From assembly GCA_017624855.1 (NCBI GenBank), contig JAGAMF010000008.1:1-64000 (forward strand): 64,000 bases of DNA, written 5' to 3'. The stretch comes from Lachnospiraceae bacterium (GTDB taxonomy: Bacteria > Bacillota > Clostridia > Lachnospirales > Lachnospiraceae). This document shows positions 34,080 through 43,508 of this stretch, in pieces. The notes beneath the pieces were generated by a model. That model saw nothing but the letters and a program-made list of their open reading frames with translations, did no database searches and was not told the DNA's origin. Position numbers and translations under genes: made by a program. Each line of letters opens with the position of its first letter. Within the stretch, counting starts at the first letter, position 1.

Positions 34080-35180
34080 TTATTCTTCAGAATCACCCTC
34101 AGCTGCATCTTCTACAACTTCTTCTGCTTCGGGAAGAAGCTCTTTTACGCTTAAGCTGATTTTCTGACTCTCTGCGTTAAAATCAACAACCTTTGCAGTT
34201 ACTTCGTCGCCGGTATGTAAAACATCCGAAGGCTTCTCAATGTGTTCTCTTGAAATCTGAGATACATGAAGAAGAGCATCTACGCCTGCTTCCAACTCAA
34301 CGAATGCACCAAAGTCAGTCATTCTTGCAACCTTACCGGTTACAACAGTACCAACTGCATACTTCTCAGCTGCATCTTTCCAAGGATTTGCATCATCAAA
34401 CTTAGTGCTGAGTGCAATCTTTGTTCCGTTGATTTCCTTAATCATAACGCTAACAGTATCACCTGTCTTATATAATTTCTTGGGATGTTCGATTCTTCCC
34501 CAGCTCATTTCTGAAATGTGAAGTAATCCGTCAACACCACCTAAGTCGATAAACGCACCGAAATCAGTTACATTCTTAACGGTACCTTCAATTACATCGC
34601 CTTCTTTTACCTTAGCGAGAAGTTCTTCCTGTGCTTTCATCTTCTCAGCCACGATAAGCTGCTTGCGATCGCCGATATATCTTCTCTTCTTAGGATTGTA
34701 CTCAGTTACAACAAACTGAATCTCCTGATCCGCATACTTGCTTAAATCTTTCTCATATACATCTGATACAAGACTTGCAGGAATAAAAATTCTTACTTCG
34801 TCCACAACAACGGATAAACCACCGTTTAAAAGCTGTGCAACCTTAGCTGTAAGTACTTCCTGATTGTTAAATGCTTCTTCAATTCTCTTGCTACCCCTGT
34901 CAGCAACCAGTCTCTTATGTGTAAGAGCAACCTGTCCGTCACCATCGTTTACTTTAACGATCTTAACATCAAGCTTGTCCCCCACCTTAACTGCTTCTTT
35001 CAAATCAATTGTAGAATCATTGGTGTATTCAGCCTTAGGTAAAATACCGTCTGACTTATAGCCGATGTTAAGAATAATCTCATCCGGCTTCACGTCGATA
35101 ACTGTACCTTCAACTACCTCTCCTGTATGAATAGTTTTCAATGATTCTTCAAGCATTTGTTCAAAAGTTAATTCTGACAT
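34080..35180 (-). CDS. rpsA: 30S ribosomal protein S1-like protein (four S1 domains)
   Basis: A 366-residue RNA-binding protein with four OB-fold S1 domains at about residues 12-85, 95-160, 180-250 and 265-335; the last two carry the classic DFGAF and LLH(I/V)S motifs, while the first two are more divergent. Firmicutes S1 homologues are shorter than the six-domain E. coli protein. I start at 35180 behind GAGGAGG; this overlaps the ispH 3' end by 20 bases. The ispH-rpsA pairing is common in Clostridia and sometimes fused. Confidence 0.93.
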   Translation of the reverse strand: MSELTFEQMLEESLKTIHTGEVVEGTVIDVKPDEIILNIGYKSDGILPKAEYTNDSTIDLKEAVKVGDKLDVKIVKVNDGDGQVALTHKRLVADRGSKRIEEAFNNQEVLTAKVAQLLNGGLSVVVDEVRIFIPASLVSDVYEKDLSKYADQEIQFVVTEYNPKKRRYIGDRKQLIVAEKMKAQEELLAKVKEGDVIEGTVKNVTDFGAFIDLGGVDGLLHISEMSWGRIEHPKKLYKTGDTVSVMIKEINGTKIALSTKFDDANPWKDAAEKYAVGTVVTGKVARMTDFGAFVELEAGVDALLHVSQISREHIEKPSDVLHTGDEVTAKVVDFNAESQKISLSVKELLPEAEEVVEDAAEGDSEE

Positions 35181-36009
35181 AACGATGAACCTCCTCAATA
35201 ATATTATTTGGGGTTGACGCCCCCGCCGTAATTCCCACCAGTTCCACAGATTTAGGTAATTCTAAATGCAAGTCATCCAGTGTTTGAATAAAATAGGTTT
35301 CCTCACACTCTTTCTTACATATCTCATACAGTTTACGCGTATTAGAACTATGAGCTCCCCCGATGACAATCATCACATCAGCTTCAGCCGCAATTTCACG
35401 AGCTTCTTTCTGACGTTCTTCTGTCGCATTGCAAATAGTATTCGCAATACTAATATCATACCCTTTTTTCTCAAAAATTTCAACAAGTTCTTGAAATTTC
35501 CTGTAATTAAATGTCGTTTGTGAGACAATACATATTTTTTGTTCTTTATTCAGCTCAATTTTTTCCGCCTGCTCATGGGATTCCACCACAATTGCGGGGG
35601 TATTGGCCCACCCTTGGATGCCCTCAACTTCCGGGTGTCCTTCGTTGCCGATAATGATAATTTGCTTGCCTTCGGCACTTTCTTTTTCCACAATGGAATG
35701 GATTCTTTTTACAAAAGGACAGGTTGCATCCACATACTCTAAGCCGTTGCCTTCTATAATCCCATAAATCTCCTTAGAAACACCATGAGATCGGATAATT
35801 ACGGTGCCTTCTTTCAGGCTCCTTAAATCCGCTTCGGATTCAATTACACAAACCCCTTTGTTTTCCAAATCTTTTACCACTTCTTCGTTATGAATAATCG
35901 GCCCGTAAGTATATATTTTTTTACCGGTTTCGATTTGCTCATAAACCTTATCTACCGCACGCTTTACCCCAAAGCAAAAGCCCGCGGATTTTGCCAGTTT
36001 CACTTCCAT
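35161..36009 (-). CDS. ispH: 4-hydroxy-3-methylbut-2-enyl diphosphate reductase IspH
   Basis: The last enzyme of the MEP isoprenoid pathway: reduces HMBPP to IPP and DMAPP using a [4Fe-4S] cluster. The three cluster cysteines are seen in SAGFCFGVKRAVD (about residue 12), DATCPFVKRIH (about 96) and NTICNATEERQ (about 191). At 282 residues it has family length. It lies 33 bases downstream of cmk and overlaps the S1 gene. Confidence 0.98.
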   Translation of the reverse strand: MEVKLAKSAGFCFGVKRAVDKVYEQIETGKKIYTYGPIIHNEEVVKDLENKGVCVIESEADLRSLKEGTVIIRSHGVSKEIYGIIEGNGLEYVDATCPFVKRIHSIVEKESAEGKQIIIIGNEGHPEVEGIQGWANTPAIVVESHEQAEKIELNKEQKICIVSQTTFNYRKFQELVEIFEKKGYDISIANTICNATEERQKEAREIAAEADVMIVIGGAHSSNTRKLYEICKKECEETYFIQTLDDLHLELPKSVELVGITAGASTPNNIIEEVHRYVRINF

Positions 36010-36042
36010 GTTAACAATTCCTCTTTTATAAAATAATATTAT

Positions 36043-36708
36043 TTACTGCTTGGAACGAATGATATCGATGATGGCAGTTTTAACCGCCTCAATATCCATA
36101 TCCGAAGTATCGAGGTACACCGCATCTTCAGCCTGCTTTAAAGGCGCAATTTCACGATTCATATCTCTTTCGTCTCTCTCGGCAATATCCTTTTCAATAT
36201 CCTCCAAGTTGCACTCCTGTCCCTTGGCAATCAACTCATTATAGCGTCTTTTTGCGCGCACTTGTATACTTGCGGTAAGATATATTTTAACCTGTGCATT
36301 GGGTAAAATATTCGTTCCGATATCCCTGCCATCCATAATGACATTATTGTTTGCCGCTAATTCTCTCTGCAAATCCAAAAGTTGCAATCTCACATCGGGA
36401 TTGGTAGAGCTGGCGGAGGCCATATTGCCTACTTCTTCCGTACGAATATAAGGATTTACATCCTCTCCGTTCAAAAGCACGACCTGCTTACCGTCCACAT
36501 ACTGAATAGACACCTTTGCTTCCTTGCATCTCTCGGAAATAGCCGCACTGTCGCTTGCTTCAATACCGTTACGAAGCAAATACAATGCAATCGCTCGATA
36601 CATAGCTCCCGTATCCACATAAATATAATTCAGTTCCGCTGCAACGCTTTTTGCAATGGTACTCTTTCCGGCACCTGCCGGACCGTCAATCGCTACATTA
36701 AAAGCCAT
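36043..36708 (-). CDS. cmk: Cytidylate kinase
   Basis: Phosphorylates CMP and dCMP with ATP in nucleotide salvage. At 221 residues it has the P-loop GPAGAGKST at residues 8-16, YVDTGAMYRAIAL, and DGRDIGTNILPNA, all typical of bacterial Cmk. It follows the GGDEF-EAL gene by 32 bases and precedes ispH, the usual cmk-ispH order in Firmicutes. Confidence 0.98.
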   Translation of the reverse strand: MAFNVAIDGPAGAGKSTIAKSVAAELNYIYVDTGAMYRAIALYLLRNGIEASDSAAISERCKEAKVSIQYVDGKQVVLLNGEDVNPYIRTEEVGNMASASSTNPDVRLQLLDLQRELAANNNVIMDGRDIGTNILPNAQVKIYLTASIQVRAKRRYNELIAKGQECNLEDIEKDIAERDERDMNREIAPLKQAEDAVYLDTSDMDIEAVKTAIIDIIRSKQ

Positions 36709-36740
36709 TTTTATCCCCTCTCAATCCTTTTTACCGCCTG

Positions 36741-39455
36741 TTATAAGCCGGCTTTTTTATAATATTCTATAATCTCATCCCGAATTTCTTTTGAGATTTC
36801 CTGTACGACTTCAGCATTGGGTTTTGCCGTATAATAGCCTTGAATCAAATCAACACCAAGTGCAATCACCGTTTCCAATTCTTGCGTGGTTTCCACACCT
36901 TCCGCCAAGGCCTTAAAATTATTTTCATGTGCAAATCCGATGATACTCTTTACGAAATGTTGCTTCTGCAAGTTGTCCTGAATACCCGTTAAAAGCATAC
37001 GATCGATTTTTACATAATCGGGTGCATATCGTAAAAGATTAATTATATTGGAATAGCCTGTTCCGTAATCATCAACGGCAGTTTCCACGCCCATAGCTCG
37101 GAAGCTTTCTTTCATGCGTTCCAGCGCGTCATCATCCGCCTCTGACTGCTCTGTTAATTCTACTACCACGGAAGAACTGAACTTCTGCATTTTTATAGCC
37201 AAATGATTTGCGTCATCGCCTTCCAACTGCTCGCCGGGAATACTGTTGATAAAAACCTTCTTACCTTCGAACAAACTTCTGTTGTCTTCAACGCATTTTA
37301 TTACATTGAAAAATGTTGCTTTTTCCACATCATACAAACGACCCAAATGTTCCGCATATTTTATAATCTGGACCGGTGAAACCCTGGGTTCCGTATTGGC
37401 ACGCATCAAAGCTTCATAAGCATAAATACTGCCGTCCTTGGCATTTACGATGGGCTGGAAATGATAAGTAAATAAATTATCGTCCAAAATATGTCCAACC
37501 GTCTTTGCTTCCAACAGTTCTTCTTCCGATAGTTTTTTACCGATTCGCATTTGTAACGCCTTAGCCTTATTACCGTTCTTTCTGCTCACGGCTATGTTCA
37601 TAAGCGTTTCCAATTCCGGCCAACTGATTGCTCTGCCGGTCTTGGTTCCTGCATTGATTTCTATGCGAGCAACCGCATCGGGACTTGCATTATAAGTAAA
37701 CAATGCTTCCAATATTTTCTCGCTGATTCTTCTCGTCATATCGGAATTATCTTCCGGGGAAATCTGTGCCACAACAAATTCATCATTGCCCAGTCGACAG
37801 CACATGGCACCTTCACCGGCGGATGCTTTTAATATTTTTGCCAGTTCAATCAATACTTTATCGCCTGCTTCTCTGCCCTTCTTCGCATTGATTTCTCCGA
37901 TGTCGCAAACATCTACCGCCAAAACAGCCACATACTGATTTGTGGATTTAACACGCTCCAACATGGGTTTTGCATGCTTTACAAGACCGTTGTAATCAAA
38001 CAAACCGGTAAGAGAATCCATAATTTTCTGTTCTTCGATAATCTGATTCTGCGCCCGCAATGCAGCAATTCTTCTGTAATATTCCAAACCGAGCATTACG
38101 TTACGAAGCCACATATAATAATTCTCTTCGTAGCTCTTGGCAAGATTTCCGTAACTGATTACCGCATAACCGAAGCAGATATCTTCAAAATGAAGGGGGG
38201 AGAAAATATATGCCTTGGGCACATCTCTGTCCTTGTACATATCCGGGAGCATTTCTTTTACATCGAACTGGTCCGTAAAATTCAACTTATCTTCGCCTTT
38301 ACCGCTGGGACCGCATTTTAGTACCGGAATAATCTCCGGCGCATAGCCCGATTTAATCAGATTACTTTCATCCTTCTTGGTATTGTCCCAAGATGCATTC
38401 AAACAAATATGGAAACTGTCAAACTCACGAATCTGATAGGTATAAGTCTGTATGGTATCCATCAGACCTCTAAAATTATTTCGCGATAACATATCTTCCA
38501 AAAGATAATCTACATTGGTATGTAAAATTCCCTTTGTTGCATAAATTGTCCATTCTTTACGAACCGGCGCCACCGGAATTATGCTATCATTGTGGCATCC
38601 GCAACTGCTACCTGTAAAAAATTCATAATCAGGCTTAAAAATAGGCATTTCCGCCTTAATTAAAAGAGCCTCCACACAATCTACGGCATAAACGCCAAAT
38701 TCCTTTGAAGGCATATAAACGGATGTTATAGGCTGCGGACTTGTTCTTCCTTCTTCGGTAGCACCATAACCGGTAACTGCCACATCTTCAGGCACCCGAT
38801 ACCCTTTTCTTGTTAATCCGTCTGCCACACCAATGGCCATATAATCATTGGCACAGGCAATCGCCCGAGGTAATTTACCACAATTTTGCAACAGTCTTTC
38901 GACTGCTTTTACACCACTGTCATACCAATAATCACCATATATGATATATTCGTCCTTAACCTCAATGCCATGTTCTTTCATGCATTCCATATAAGCCTGC
39001 AAACGCTCCGTAGAATGAACATGCCACTTGCTTCCGGTCAAAAAAGCAATATCTTCGATACCATGCTTTTCAATCAAATGCGATACCAACTGCACAATGG
39101 GAGTATGATGATCTATACGAATGGAAGGAAAATGCATACTTGCCTTATCAACGCACAAAACCACTCCCTTGTAAGTCGCCTTTAACTTTTTCTCAATATT
39201 AAACAAAACACCCGGTGTCTGAATGGTATCACCCATAATTACCACCGCGTCAAATCTATCATACTGAATCAATTTAAAAATATTCGACTCACCGGTTTCA
39301 CGAGGCTTTGATTCCTGAATTTTATGGTACATGGTAAAAACGCACACATCATAATCCTTTGAGAATGCATTCTCCATAAAGCCTTCGATAAACTTTTTCT
39401 GATTATCCTCACCCGGTTGTCCCAACAACAAAGCAATACGCTTTCTTTGATTCAT
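36741..39455 (-). CDS. LacI-like sensor domain fused to degenerate GGDEF and EAL
   Basis: A 904-residue predicted cytosolic protein. Residues about 5-290 resemble the type 1 periplasmic-binding (LacI/GalR effector) fold, for example VAVTGYGATEEGRTSPQPIT, but without a helix-turn-helix or signal peptide. A middle region (about 300-490) is unassigned. The GGDEF domain (about 500-650) has GNDEF in place of GGDEF, so cyclase activity is doubtful. The EAL domain (about 665-900) has YEALMR and keeps DDYGTGYSN and ALAEGVET, so phosphodiesterase activity is likely. It starts at 39455 behind GAGG. It may couple a small ligand to c-di-GMP breakdown. Confidence 0.88.
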   Translation of the reverse strand: MNQRKRIALLLGQPGEDNQKKFIEGFMENAFSKDYDVCVFTMYHKIQESKPRETGESNIFKLIQYDRFDAVVIMGDTIQTPGVLFNIEKKLKATYKGVVLCVDKASMHFPSIRIDHHTPIVQLVSHLIEKHGIEDIAFLTGSKWHVHSTERLQAYMECMKEHGIEVKDEYIIYGDYWYDSGVKAVERLLQNCGKLPRAIACANDYMAIGVADGLTRKGYRVPEDVAVTGYGATEEGRTSPQPITSVYMPSKEFGVYAVDCVEALLIKAEMPIFKPDYEFFTGSSCGCHNDSIIPVAPVRKEWTIYATKGILHTNVDYLLEDMLSRNNFRGLMDTIQTYTYQIREFDSFHICLNASWDNTKKDESNLIKSGYAPEIIPVLKCGPSGKGEDKLNFTDQFDVKEMLPDMYKDRDVPKAYIFSPLHFEDICFGYAVISYGNLAKSYEENYYMWLRNVMLGLEYYRRIAALRAQNQIIEEQKIMDSLTGLFDYNGLVKHAKPMLERVKSTNQYVAVLAVDVCDIGEINAKKGREAGDKVLIELAKILKASAGEGAMCCRLGNDEFVVAQISPEDNSDMTRRISEKILEALFTYNASPDAVARIEINAGTKTGRAISWPELETLMNIAVSRKNGNKAKALQMRIGKKLSEEELLEAKTVGHILDDNLFTYHFQPIVNAKDGSIYAYEALMRANTEPRVSPVQIIKYAEHLGRLYDVEKATFFNVIKCVEDNRSLFEGKKVFINSIPGEQLEGDDANHLAIKMQKFSSSVVVELTEQSEADDDALERMKESFRAMGVETAVDDYGTGYSNIINLLRYAPDYVKIDRMLLTGIQDNLQKQHFVKSIIGFAHENNFKALAEGVETTQELETVIALGVDLIQGYYTAKPNAEVVQEISKEIRDEIIEYYKKAGL

Positions 39456-39511
39456 AGCCGATACCTCATACTTTCTTTTTAGCATTCAGACTATGTCGAA
39501 CCGACCGTTGC

Positions 39512-40810
39512 CTATTCAACACTGTCTCCCGCCAAATACCCCGTAGACCACGCAATCTGTAAATTATAACCGCCCGTATGAGCGTCCAAATTCAATAATT
39601 CGCCTACAATATATAAATCCTTAATCCTCTTACACTCCATAGTGGAAGGATTGATTTCTTTTAAATCCACTCCACCACAGGTGATAATAGCTTCTTCAAA
39701 TCCTCTTGTTCCAAGAACCGTAAGCTTCATCTCTTTTGTGATTGAAACGATTCTCTCCCGTTCTTCCCTCGTTACCGAATGAGCGGGTTTTGTCTCATCC
39801 ACTTCAATAAGCTCCGGAATCAAGGCCGCCAAACCGGAGGGAAACATGGTAGGAAGAATATTTTTAAGCTGCTTGTTATGACCTTCCTCCAATTCCCTTA
39901 AAACTCGCTTATCAAACTGCTCTTTTGACAATGCCGGCTTTAAATCAATGGTCAACATAACACTATTGTAATTTTTACATTGTGCCAAAGCACTGCTGGC
40001 AGTTAAAATCAGTGGACCGCTTACTCCAAAATGAGTAAACAGCATTTCTCCCATTTGTGAAAAAACTTTTTTTCCATCCACATGCAAAGTCGCGGATACA
40101 TTCTTCAACGCAAGCCCCTGCAATTTGGTGCACCACTTCTCTTTGATTTCAAAAGGAACCAAAGAAGGCTTTAATTCCGTTACTTTTAAGCCGAGTTCTG
40201 TGGCAAATTTATGTCCATCGCCGGTGGAACCGGTAGAAGGATAGGAAACGCCACCGGTTGCCAATATCACAGAATCATAAAATTCTTTTTTCCCTTCCGA
40301 ATTTACAATTCCTTTTACTTCCGACTCATATTTTACTTTCTTTTTTTTCTTTGCTTCTGTGCCTTCTTCACAGCCGTCATCGACTTCTCTGTAATCTTCC
40401 GTAAAAATCTGCTTCACACTGTTATGATAGCGAATTTCACAGCCCAAAGACTCCATACGATTGCGAAGGGCCTTGATAACATCCGACGAATGATCCGATA
40501 CGGGAAATACACGATTTCCGCGCTCTGTTTTTAAAGGACAACCGGATTTTTCAATCAGTTCCATTACACTGTGATTGTCAAATCCATAAAATGCACTGTA
40601 AAAAAATTTAGCATTTCCGGTTACATGTTCAAAGAATTCTTCTGCATCACAGGCATTGGTAACATTGCAACGCCCTTTTCCTGTTATGTAAACCTTTTTG
40701 CCCAATTTTTCATTTTTTTCATAAACGGTAACTTTGTGCCCCTTCTCTGCCGCACGAATTGCAGCCATCATACCCGCGGCACCGCCACCAATTACTGCCA
40801 CTTTACTCAT
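39512..40810 (-). CDS. HI0933-family (BaiN/RdsA-type) flavoprotein
   Basis: A 432-residue NAD(P)/FAD-dependent oxidoreductase of the HI0933/YhiN group. The N-terminal Rossmann motif GGGAAGMMAAIRAAEKG binds FAD; the family signature GKKVYITGKGRCNVTN follows, and the C-terminal FAD block NLQIAWSTGYLAGD is present. A Lys-rich insertion (TEAKKKKKVKYE, about 155) is unusual. Some Clostridia members reduce bile acids, but most have no known substrate, so a function should not be read from the name. It is upstream of the GGDEF-EAL gene in the same direction. Confidence 0.93.
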   Translation of the reverse strand: MSKVAVIGGGAAGMMAAIRAAEKGHKVTVYEKNEKLGKKVYITGKGRCNVTNACDAEEFFEHVTGNAKFFYSAFYGFDNHSVMELIEKSGCPLKTERGNRVFPVSDHSSDVIKALRNRMESLGCEIRYHNSVKQIFTEDYREVDDGCEEGTEAKKKKKVKYESEVKGIVNSEGKKEFYDSVILATGGVSYPSTGSTGDGHKFATELGLKVTELKPSLVPFEIKEKWCTKLQGLALKNVSATLHVDGKKVFSQMGEMLFTHFGVSGPLILTASSALAQCKNYNSVMLTIDLKPALSKEQFDKRVLRELEEGHNKQLKNILPTMFPSGLAALIPELIEVDETKPAHSVTREERERIVSITKEMKLTVLGTRGFEEAIITCGGVDLKEINPSTMECKRIKDLYIVGELLNLDAHTGGYNLQIAWSTGYLAGDSVE

Positions 40811-40902
40811 TTTATTTCAAGTCCTAAGACTAATCTCCTTCCGGATTATAGGTTCTTATATCTTATGATTTTTATGCTGATGCCCTACCGGATGCCTATT
40901 GT

Positions 40903-41805
40903 TTATACATCCGTTTTGTCCGGTTTAATCACCGGATCGTCACCCATAAAATCAATTTCGTCATTCAAATATACCTGATAGGTATCCCAGGTCTGTTCCA
41001 GCATTTTTAGATGCTTGCGAATTTCAACAGGTCTTTTTATACAAATTGCGGTAAGCAACGCGTTGATCATACTCATAGGTGCAACCATGGAATCTATAAA
41101 AGTGGATGAATCGCTTGCAGCAAACAAATTGCAGGATGAATACATTTTCATGGGAGAATGTTCATTGTCCGTAATCGCAATAACCGTTGCTTTTCTGTCA
41201 TTGGCAAATTCCATGGCTTTTAAAGTACGCATGGAGTATCTGGGGAAACCGATTCCCACAAAAACATCATCCTTACCGATGCGAATCATCTGCTCAAAAA
41301 ATTCCGTGGTACTGCTTGTGGTCAAAAGCGTTACGTTTCCACGAATCATCTGCATGTAAAACGCAAGAAAATGTGCCACAGGCTCACTGTTACGCAAACC
41401 CATAATATAAATATGTTTCGCTTTCAGAAGCGCATCTACAGCCATATTAAAAGAGGATTCGTCTATGCTTGAAATAGTATCATTAATCTTCTGCATGTCA
41501 GAAAGCATCACTCTCTGAATGGTACTCATTTCAGAAACATCCACCGTTTTTTCTTCTGCCTGTTCATATTGCTCCCGAACCCAGACTCCCAACTCTTTGT
41601 GGAATTCCGGAAATCCGTCATATCCCAAAGATGCCGCAAATCGAACAACCGTGGATTCACTGACTCCCACTTCTTTTGCAATAGCTGCCGCATTCATAAA
41701 AGCCGCTCTGCGGGGATTGGTTGATATAAATTCTGCAATGGTTTTATAGCCTTTACTTCTACGCTTTTCCTCATTCAGAATTCGATCCATTATCGTCTTA
41801 TCCAT
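40903..41805 (-). CDS. MurR/RpiR-family transcriptional regulator
   Basis: A 300-residue regulator: N-terminal HTH_6 domain (about 1-80) with IAKEVGVSESTVVRFAASLG, and a SIS sugar-phosphate-binding domain (about 125-260) with IYIMGLRNSEPVAHFLA. Such proteins sense phosphosugars and control carbohydrate genes. No sugar genes are adjacent. It lies 92 bases upstream of the flavoprotein gene in the same direction. The effector is unknown. Confidence 0.93.
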   Translation of the reverse strand: MDKTIMDRILNEEKRRSKGYKTIAEFISTNPRRAAFMNAAAIAKEVGVSESTVVRFAASLGYDGFPEFHKELGVWVREQYEQAEEKTVDVSEMSTIQRVMLSDMQKINDTISSIDESSFNMAVDALLKAKHIYIMGLRNSEPVAHFLAFYMQMIRGNVTLLTTSSTTEFFEQMIRIGKDDVFVGIGFPRYSMRTLKAMEFANDRKATVIAITDNEHSPMKMYSSCNLFAASDSSTFIDSMVAPMSMINALLTAICIKRPVEIRKHLKMLEQTWDTYQVYLNDEIDFMGDDPVIKPDKTDV

Positions 41806-41980
41806 TCAAAACACCAATTCCCTTCTGCATATTTTATTTTAAAAATACATATAAAACACACAAGTCTACACTACCGTAAATTATATCACATATCAGCCAA
41901 ATAAAAAAGTAAATATCCCTCATAATTCCATATTTTTTAACTCTTGCTCTTTTTCATGTTTTAATTCTTTTTTACAATAA

Positions 41981-42032
41981 AAAAGCTCTCTTTACCACGC
42001 ATTTTACTGCTTTGGTAAAAAGAGCTTTTATT
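41981..42032 (-). terminator. Terminator of the Na+-decarboxylase operon
   Basis: On the minus strand AAAGCTCTTTTTACC, a loop, then GGTAAAGAGAGCTTTTTTA forms a long stem with a T run just past oadA. Confidence 0.75.
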
Positions 42033-42045
42033 TTACTGTTAAAAA

Positions 42046-43485
42046 TTATACAGGGTATGCACCGTTCTTGGTATCAGCCTGAGTAAGGTCAACCTTCTCC
42101 TGCTGTGCAAGACGATATTTAAAGAAGTCAACAGCAACCTGAGGGAATAAAGCGTATGACAATACATCTTCATCCTGCTGCTTCCATTCCTTCATCTCTG
42201 CTTCAATCTTATCTAACTCGTTAGGAAGCAAATCTGCGGGACGGCAGGTGATAATTTCTTCACCGGGGATAACCTTATCCTGAACTTCTTTGTTGAAAGG
42301 CTTAACGGTCTGACCGTATTCACCACGAAGAACAGCCTTAGTTTCCTTTGTAGCCATCTTATATCTTTCGCCCATAAGTACATTGAATACAGCCTGTGTA
42401 CCAACGATCTGTGAAGAAGGTGTAACCAAAGGAGGCTCACCTAAATCCTTACGAACTTCAGGAATTTCCTTTAATACATCATAGTACTTATCTTCAGCAT
42501 TCTGCTCTTTTAACTGGCTAACCATGTTAGAAAGCATACCGCCGGGTACCTGATATAACAAGGTCTTAATATCAACACCCATAACCTTGGGATTTAAGAG
42601 TCCGTTTGCAAGACACTCATCTCTGTAAGGTCTGAAGTAATCAGCGATTTCTGCAAGAAGGTTCTGATCGTAACCTGTATCAAAAGGAGTTCCCTTGAAG
42701 GTTTCAACCATAACTTCGGTTGCGGGCTGTGATGTACCTAATGCAAGAGGTGACATTGCACAGTCAATTACATCTACACCGGCTTCAACAGCCTTCAAAT
42801 ATGTCATACTACCAACACCTGATGTGTAATGTGTATGAAGCTGGATAGGAAGGTTTGTAGCACTCTTCATAGCCTTAACAAGTTCTTCTGCCTTGTAGGG
42901 AACGAGAAGACCTGCCATATCCTTAATACAGATAGAATCTGCACCCATGTTTTCGATGTCTTTTGCCATCTTCATCCAGTAATCCAATGTATATGCATCA
43001 CCTAATGTATAAGAAAGAGCAATCTGTGCATGACCGCGACCTTCCTGCTGTTTTGCCTTGTTTGTAGCATCTACGGCTGCCTGAAGGTTTCTTAAGTCAT
43101 TCAAACAATCGAAAATTCTGATAATATCAATACCGTTAGAGATAGACTTCTGCACGAACTGGTCTACCACATCATCGGCATAATGACGATATCCTAAAAT
43201 ATTCTGGCCTCTGAAAAGCATCTGAAGCTTTGTATTCTTGAATCCGTCTCTTAATTTACGAAGTCTCTCCCAGGGATCTTCCTTTAAGAATCTAAGAGAA
43301 GCATCGAATGTTGCACCACCCCAGCATTCTACGGAATGGTATCCAACTTTGTCCATCTTATCAACGATGGGTAACATGAATTCAGTCGGCATTCTGGTTG
43401 CAAGCAAAGACTGATGTGCATCACGCAGAACGGTTTCTGTAATTCCAATGGGTTTTTTAACCACTTTATTTTCAGCGTTATCCAT
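42046..43485 (-). CDS. oadA: Oxaloacetate decarboxylase alpha-type carboxyltransferase
   Basis: A 479-residue carboxyltransferase of the pyruvate carboxylase/OadA/transcarboxylase 5S type. TETVLRDAHQSLLATRM holds metal and substrate residues, CWGGATFDASLRFL and IQLHTHYTSG are conserved, and the Lys in CIKDMAGLL is the expected carbamylated residue. The C-terminus includes the PYC_OADA region (about 300-475), but no biotinyl domain is attached; the carrier is separate (44715). It moves CO2 from oxaloacetate to biotin, or the reverse with pyruvate. It is the last of five genes. Confidence 0.95.
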   Translation of the reverse strand: MDNAENKVVKKPIGITETVLRDAHQSLLATRMPTEFMLPIVDKMDKVGYHSVECWGGATFDASLRFLKEDPWERLRKLRDGFKNTKLQMLFRGQNILGYRHYADDVVDQFVQKSISNGIDIIRIFDCLNDLRNLQAAVDATNKAKQQEGRGHAQIALSYTLGDAYTLDYWMKMAKDIENMGADSICIKDMAGLLVPYKAEELVKAMKSATNLPIQLHTHYTSGVGSMTYLKAVEAGVDVIDCAMSPLALGTSQPATEVMVETFKGTPFDTGYDQNLLAEIADYFRPYRDECLANGLLNPKVMGVDIKTLLYQVPGGMLSNMVSQLKEQNAEDKYYDVLKEIPEVRKDLGEPPLVTPSSQIVGTQAVFNVLMGERYKMATKETKAVLRGEYGQTVKPFNKEVQDKVIPGEEIITCRPADLLPNELDKIEAEMKEWKQQDEDVLSYALFPQVAVDFFKYRLAQQEKVDLTQADTKNGAYPV

Positions 43486-43508
43486 TTTATTTTCCTCCTA
43501 ATTTAATC

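Noticed and set aside
39512..40810. Naming the HI0933-family flavoprotein as a bile acid reductase BaiN
   Set aside because: No bai gene is nearby and the family is broad; the sequence alone cannot support that substrate.
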